Positions 32,541 through 33,863 of a DNA stretch of 33,863 nucleotides are shown here, piece by piece. Source of the stretch: Lachnospiraceae bacterium (GTDB taxonomy: Bacteria > Bacillota > Clostridia > Lachnospirales > Lachnospiraceae); the NCBI GenBank assembly GCA_024688505.1, contig JAILDZ010000211.1:1-33863 (forward strand), written 5' to 3'. The first letter of the stretch is position 1; every line of letters starts with the position of its first letter. Made by a program: the position numbers and the translations under genes. A model generated the notes under the pieces. The model had not been told where the DNA came from and searched no databases. It saw only the letters and a program-made list of their open reading frames with translations.

Positions 32541-33083
32541 ATGAAAAAATACGAAGTTGGAGATTTCTTAATGCACGAAAGCGCCGGTGTATGCCGGGTG
32601 GCAGCAGTGGAAGAACTGGCTCTTCAGGGCCGGGGCTCTGAGAAAATGTATTATTCTCTGGAGCCTGTATTTCAGACCGGCAGCCATGTGATCACCCCTG
32701 TGGAAGGGGCTAAAGTGCGTATCAGAGATGTGAAATCCAAAAAAGAAATAGAAAATCTCTTATCCAGCCTGGACGAGCTCGAGTTTATCGATGAGAACAA
32801 CGACAGAGCCAGAGCTGAGAAGTTTAAGGAGGAGATCTCTCATTTCGACCCCAGACCTCTGGCGGGCGTGGTGAAGACTGCCTATCTCAGGAAACATATG
32901 CGTATTGCCAGCGGGAAAAAGGTGATGTCATCGGATGAAAAGGTGCTGCAGAATGCAGGAAAGAAGCTTTTTGAGGAGATGGCATTTGCACTGAAAACAG
33001 ATCTGGACACTGCAGCAGACCGATTCTATAAGGCACTTGAAAGCGAACGTGTAAAATTTGTGTCCATGGTGACGGCTGGCTAG
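32541..33083 (+). CDS. CarD/CdnL-family transcription regulator
   Basis: Members of this family bind the RNA polymerase beta subunit and stabilise promoter complexes. The 180-residue protein has the N-terminal RNA polymerase-interaction domain (YEVGDFLMHESAGVCRVAAV, YYSLEP, ITPVEGAKVRIRDV). Residues about 75-180 are all-helical, as in the DNA-binding half of CarD. The start MKKYEVGDFLMH is typical. It is divergent from the fliB-like gene and 4 bases from the PAP2 gene. No special odd residue is seen. Its regulon cannot be told from this window. Confidence 0.9.
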   Translation: MKKYEVGDFLMHESAGVCRVAAVEELALQGRGSEKMYYSLEPVFQTGSHVITPVEGAKVRIRDVKSKKEIENLLSSLDELEFIDENNDRARAEKFKEEISHFDPRPLAGVVKTAYLRKHMRIASGKKVMSSDEKVLQNAGKKLFEEMAFALKTDLDTAADRFYKALESERVKFVSMVTAG

Positions 33084-33087
33084 GGAC

Positions 33088-33618
33088 ATGAAGACTCTTA
33101 CAGAAGAAAACTATAAAAGAATGACGGGAGTTTCGGGGCGCACACCATATTTTACCCTCTTTGTGAGGATGGTGGATCGCTGCATCACTGCCGTTATTTT
33201 TTTGTCATATCCCATGCTGCTGGCATATATGTATTTTTATGCCAGAACTCGCCTGGTACGGAGCATTGTGGTTCCGGCAATATGCTTTGCGGCAGTTTCT
33301 GTGTTCAGAAAGATCTATAATGCGAAAAGACCCTATGAAGTCATGGACTTTGAACCAATAATCCATAAAGAGACCAAGGGAAAGAGTTTCCCCAGCAGGC
33401 ACGTGTTTTCCGTGTTCATGATAGCTATGACCTTTATGCAGATAGATGTGATGATAGGCGCCATCATGCTGGTTCTGGGGGCGATACTTGCAGCCATACG
33501 AGTGATAGGCGGAGTGCATTTCATTCGGGATGTGGTGGCGGGAGCTGTCCTTGGGATCCTGGGCGGCATAGTGGGATATTATTTGATCACATTTCCGGTT
33601 ATTCCGGGTATAGGGTGA
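33088..33618 (+). CDS. PAP2-family membrane phosphatase
   Basis: A polytopic membrane protein of 176 residues, related to phosphatidic acid and undecaprenyl-pyrophosphate phosphatases. The three PAP2 motifs are present: RKIYNAKRPYE (Arg in place of the usual Lys at the first position), SFPSRHVFS (PSRH rather than PSGH, a common variant) and RVIGGVHFIRDVVAG with the catalytic His and Asp. About five hydrophobic helices are visible. The start ATG lies four bases after the CarD-family stop, with no strong ribosome site, so translation may be coupled. The lipid substrate is not predictable. Confidence 0.9.
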   Translation: MKTLTEENYKRMTGVSGRTPYFTLFVRMVDRCITAVIFLSYPMLLAYMYFYARTRLVRSIVVPAICFAAVSVFRKIYNAKRPYEVMDFEPIIHKETKGKSFPSRHVFSVFMIAMTFMQIDVMIGAIMLVLGAILAAIRVIGGVHFIRDVVAGAVLGILGGIVGYYLITFPVIPGIG

Positions 33619-33627
33619 AGATATATC

Positions 33628-33863
33628 ATGAAAAAGCAGATCAGAAAAGCGATTGCATTCATATTGAGCGCTATCGGCACGGTGGCTATGATCTACGTAT
33701 CAGGCTATCTTATGCTGGTGCAGCCCATCATACAGCTTTATCAGGCATTCAGAGGAGACGGCATCACGGCTCTTCTCCTTTTCGTATCCTTCATAAAGAT
33801 CTTTTTATGTACCACAATGGCCGGCGCCATTTGGTGCTTCTTTGACATCGCTGCGGGATTCTT
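33628..33863 (+). CDS. Membrane protein, 3' end beyond the window
   Basis: The frame starting ATG AAA AAG CAG is open to the window end (78 codons seen). The visible product begins MKKQIRKAIAFILSAIGTV and has two hydrophobic stretches (about residues 8-32 and 48-68, the latter including LLLFVSFIKIFLC). GTGAAG lies 9 bases before the ATG. It begins nine bases after the PAP2 stop, so it probably shares that transcript. The family is not recognisable from this fragment. An ORF in another frame across the same bases (33615-33845) is rejected as a shadow. Confidence 0.6.
   Translation, partial: MKKQIRKAIAFILSAIGTVAMIYVSGYLMLVQPIIQLYQAFRGDGITALLLFVSFIKIFLCTTMAGAIWCFFDIAAGF

Noticed and set aside
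33615..33845. 76-codon ORF overlapping the PAP2 stop
   Set aside because: The frame starting at 33628 gives a typical membrane protein with a usable start; this ORF is a His- and Arg-rich out-of-frame reading.
1..33863. CRISPR arrays, tRNA or rRNA genes, insertion sequences, phage genes
   Set aside because: No regularly spaced repeats, cloverleaf-like sequences, transposase or integrase reading frames were seen on either strand.

Overview
The window looks like chromosome from an anaerobic, Gram-positive Lachnospiraceae-type bacterium of the Butyrivibrio and relatives kind. The reasons are moderate GC, Firmicutes-type Shine-Dalgarno sites, occasional TTG starts, a Tad pilus locus, a FliB-type flagellin methylase, a CIRCE-controlled Hsp20 gene and an NHLP-type peptide exporter without an outer-membrane component. 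The genus is an inference. Almost every base is coding; the longest gap is about 190 bases. All genes are on the + strand except the fliB-like gene near 31.3-32.4 kb.

Layout. (1) 1-6351 is the distal end of a Tad/Flp pilus operon. It holds a TadC-like inner-membrane protein, five small or medium proteins that begin with pilin-like leaders, a secreted beta-helix protein of about 1010 residues and a second secreted protein. (2) 6442-10264 encodes a membrane-bound hybrid histidine kinase (kinase, receiver and HPt domains) and a two-receiver response regulator. (3) 10392-12728 has a cytidylate-kinase-like protein, an ArsB/NhaD-family permease and a CsoR-type metal sensor with a His-rich tail. (4) 12751-19799 is the most interesting block. 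It contains a short NHLP-type HlyD-like protein, two NHLP-type ABC transporters (the first with a C39 leader peptidase), a 59-codon gene missing from a simple ORF list that reads as the leader-bearing substrate peptide, an ECF-type sigma factor and a PAS/GAF/GGDEF diguanylate cyclase. No peptide-modifying enzyme is present. (5) 19828-21123 carries ung and a heat-shock hsp20 gene with a perfect CIRCE operator and a strong terminator. (6) 21265-25344 is a tight three-gene signalling operon: CHASE2 adenylate cyclase, metallo-beta-lactamase-fold hydrolase and GAF-HD-GYP phosphodiesterase. (7) 25403-31289 is a nucleotide biosynthesis operon, purE-purM-purN-purD-thrH-pyrC-apt. (8) 31303-33863 has the convergent fliB-like gene, then a CarD-family regulator, a PAP2 phosphatase and the start of a membrane protein.

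How the parts may fit together. The window is rich in signalling: two-component, ECF sigma, c-di-GMP synthesis and breakdown, and cAMP. Block 4 has the parts of an exported-peptide system: peptide, leader-cleaving exporter and a translationally close sigma factor. Its predicted mature peptide is only about 14 hydrophilic residues with no Cys or Ser, which fits a signal peptide better than a modified antibiotic. That function is inference.
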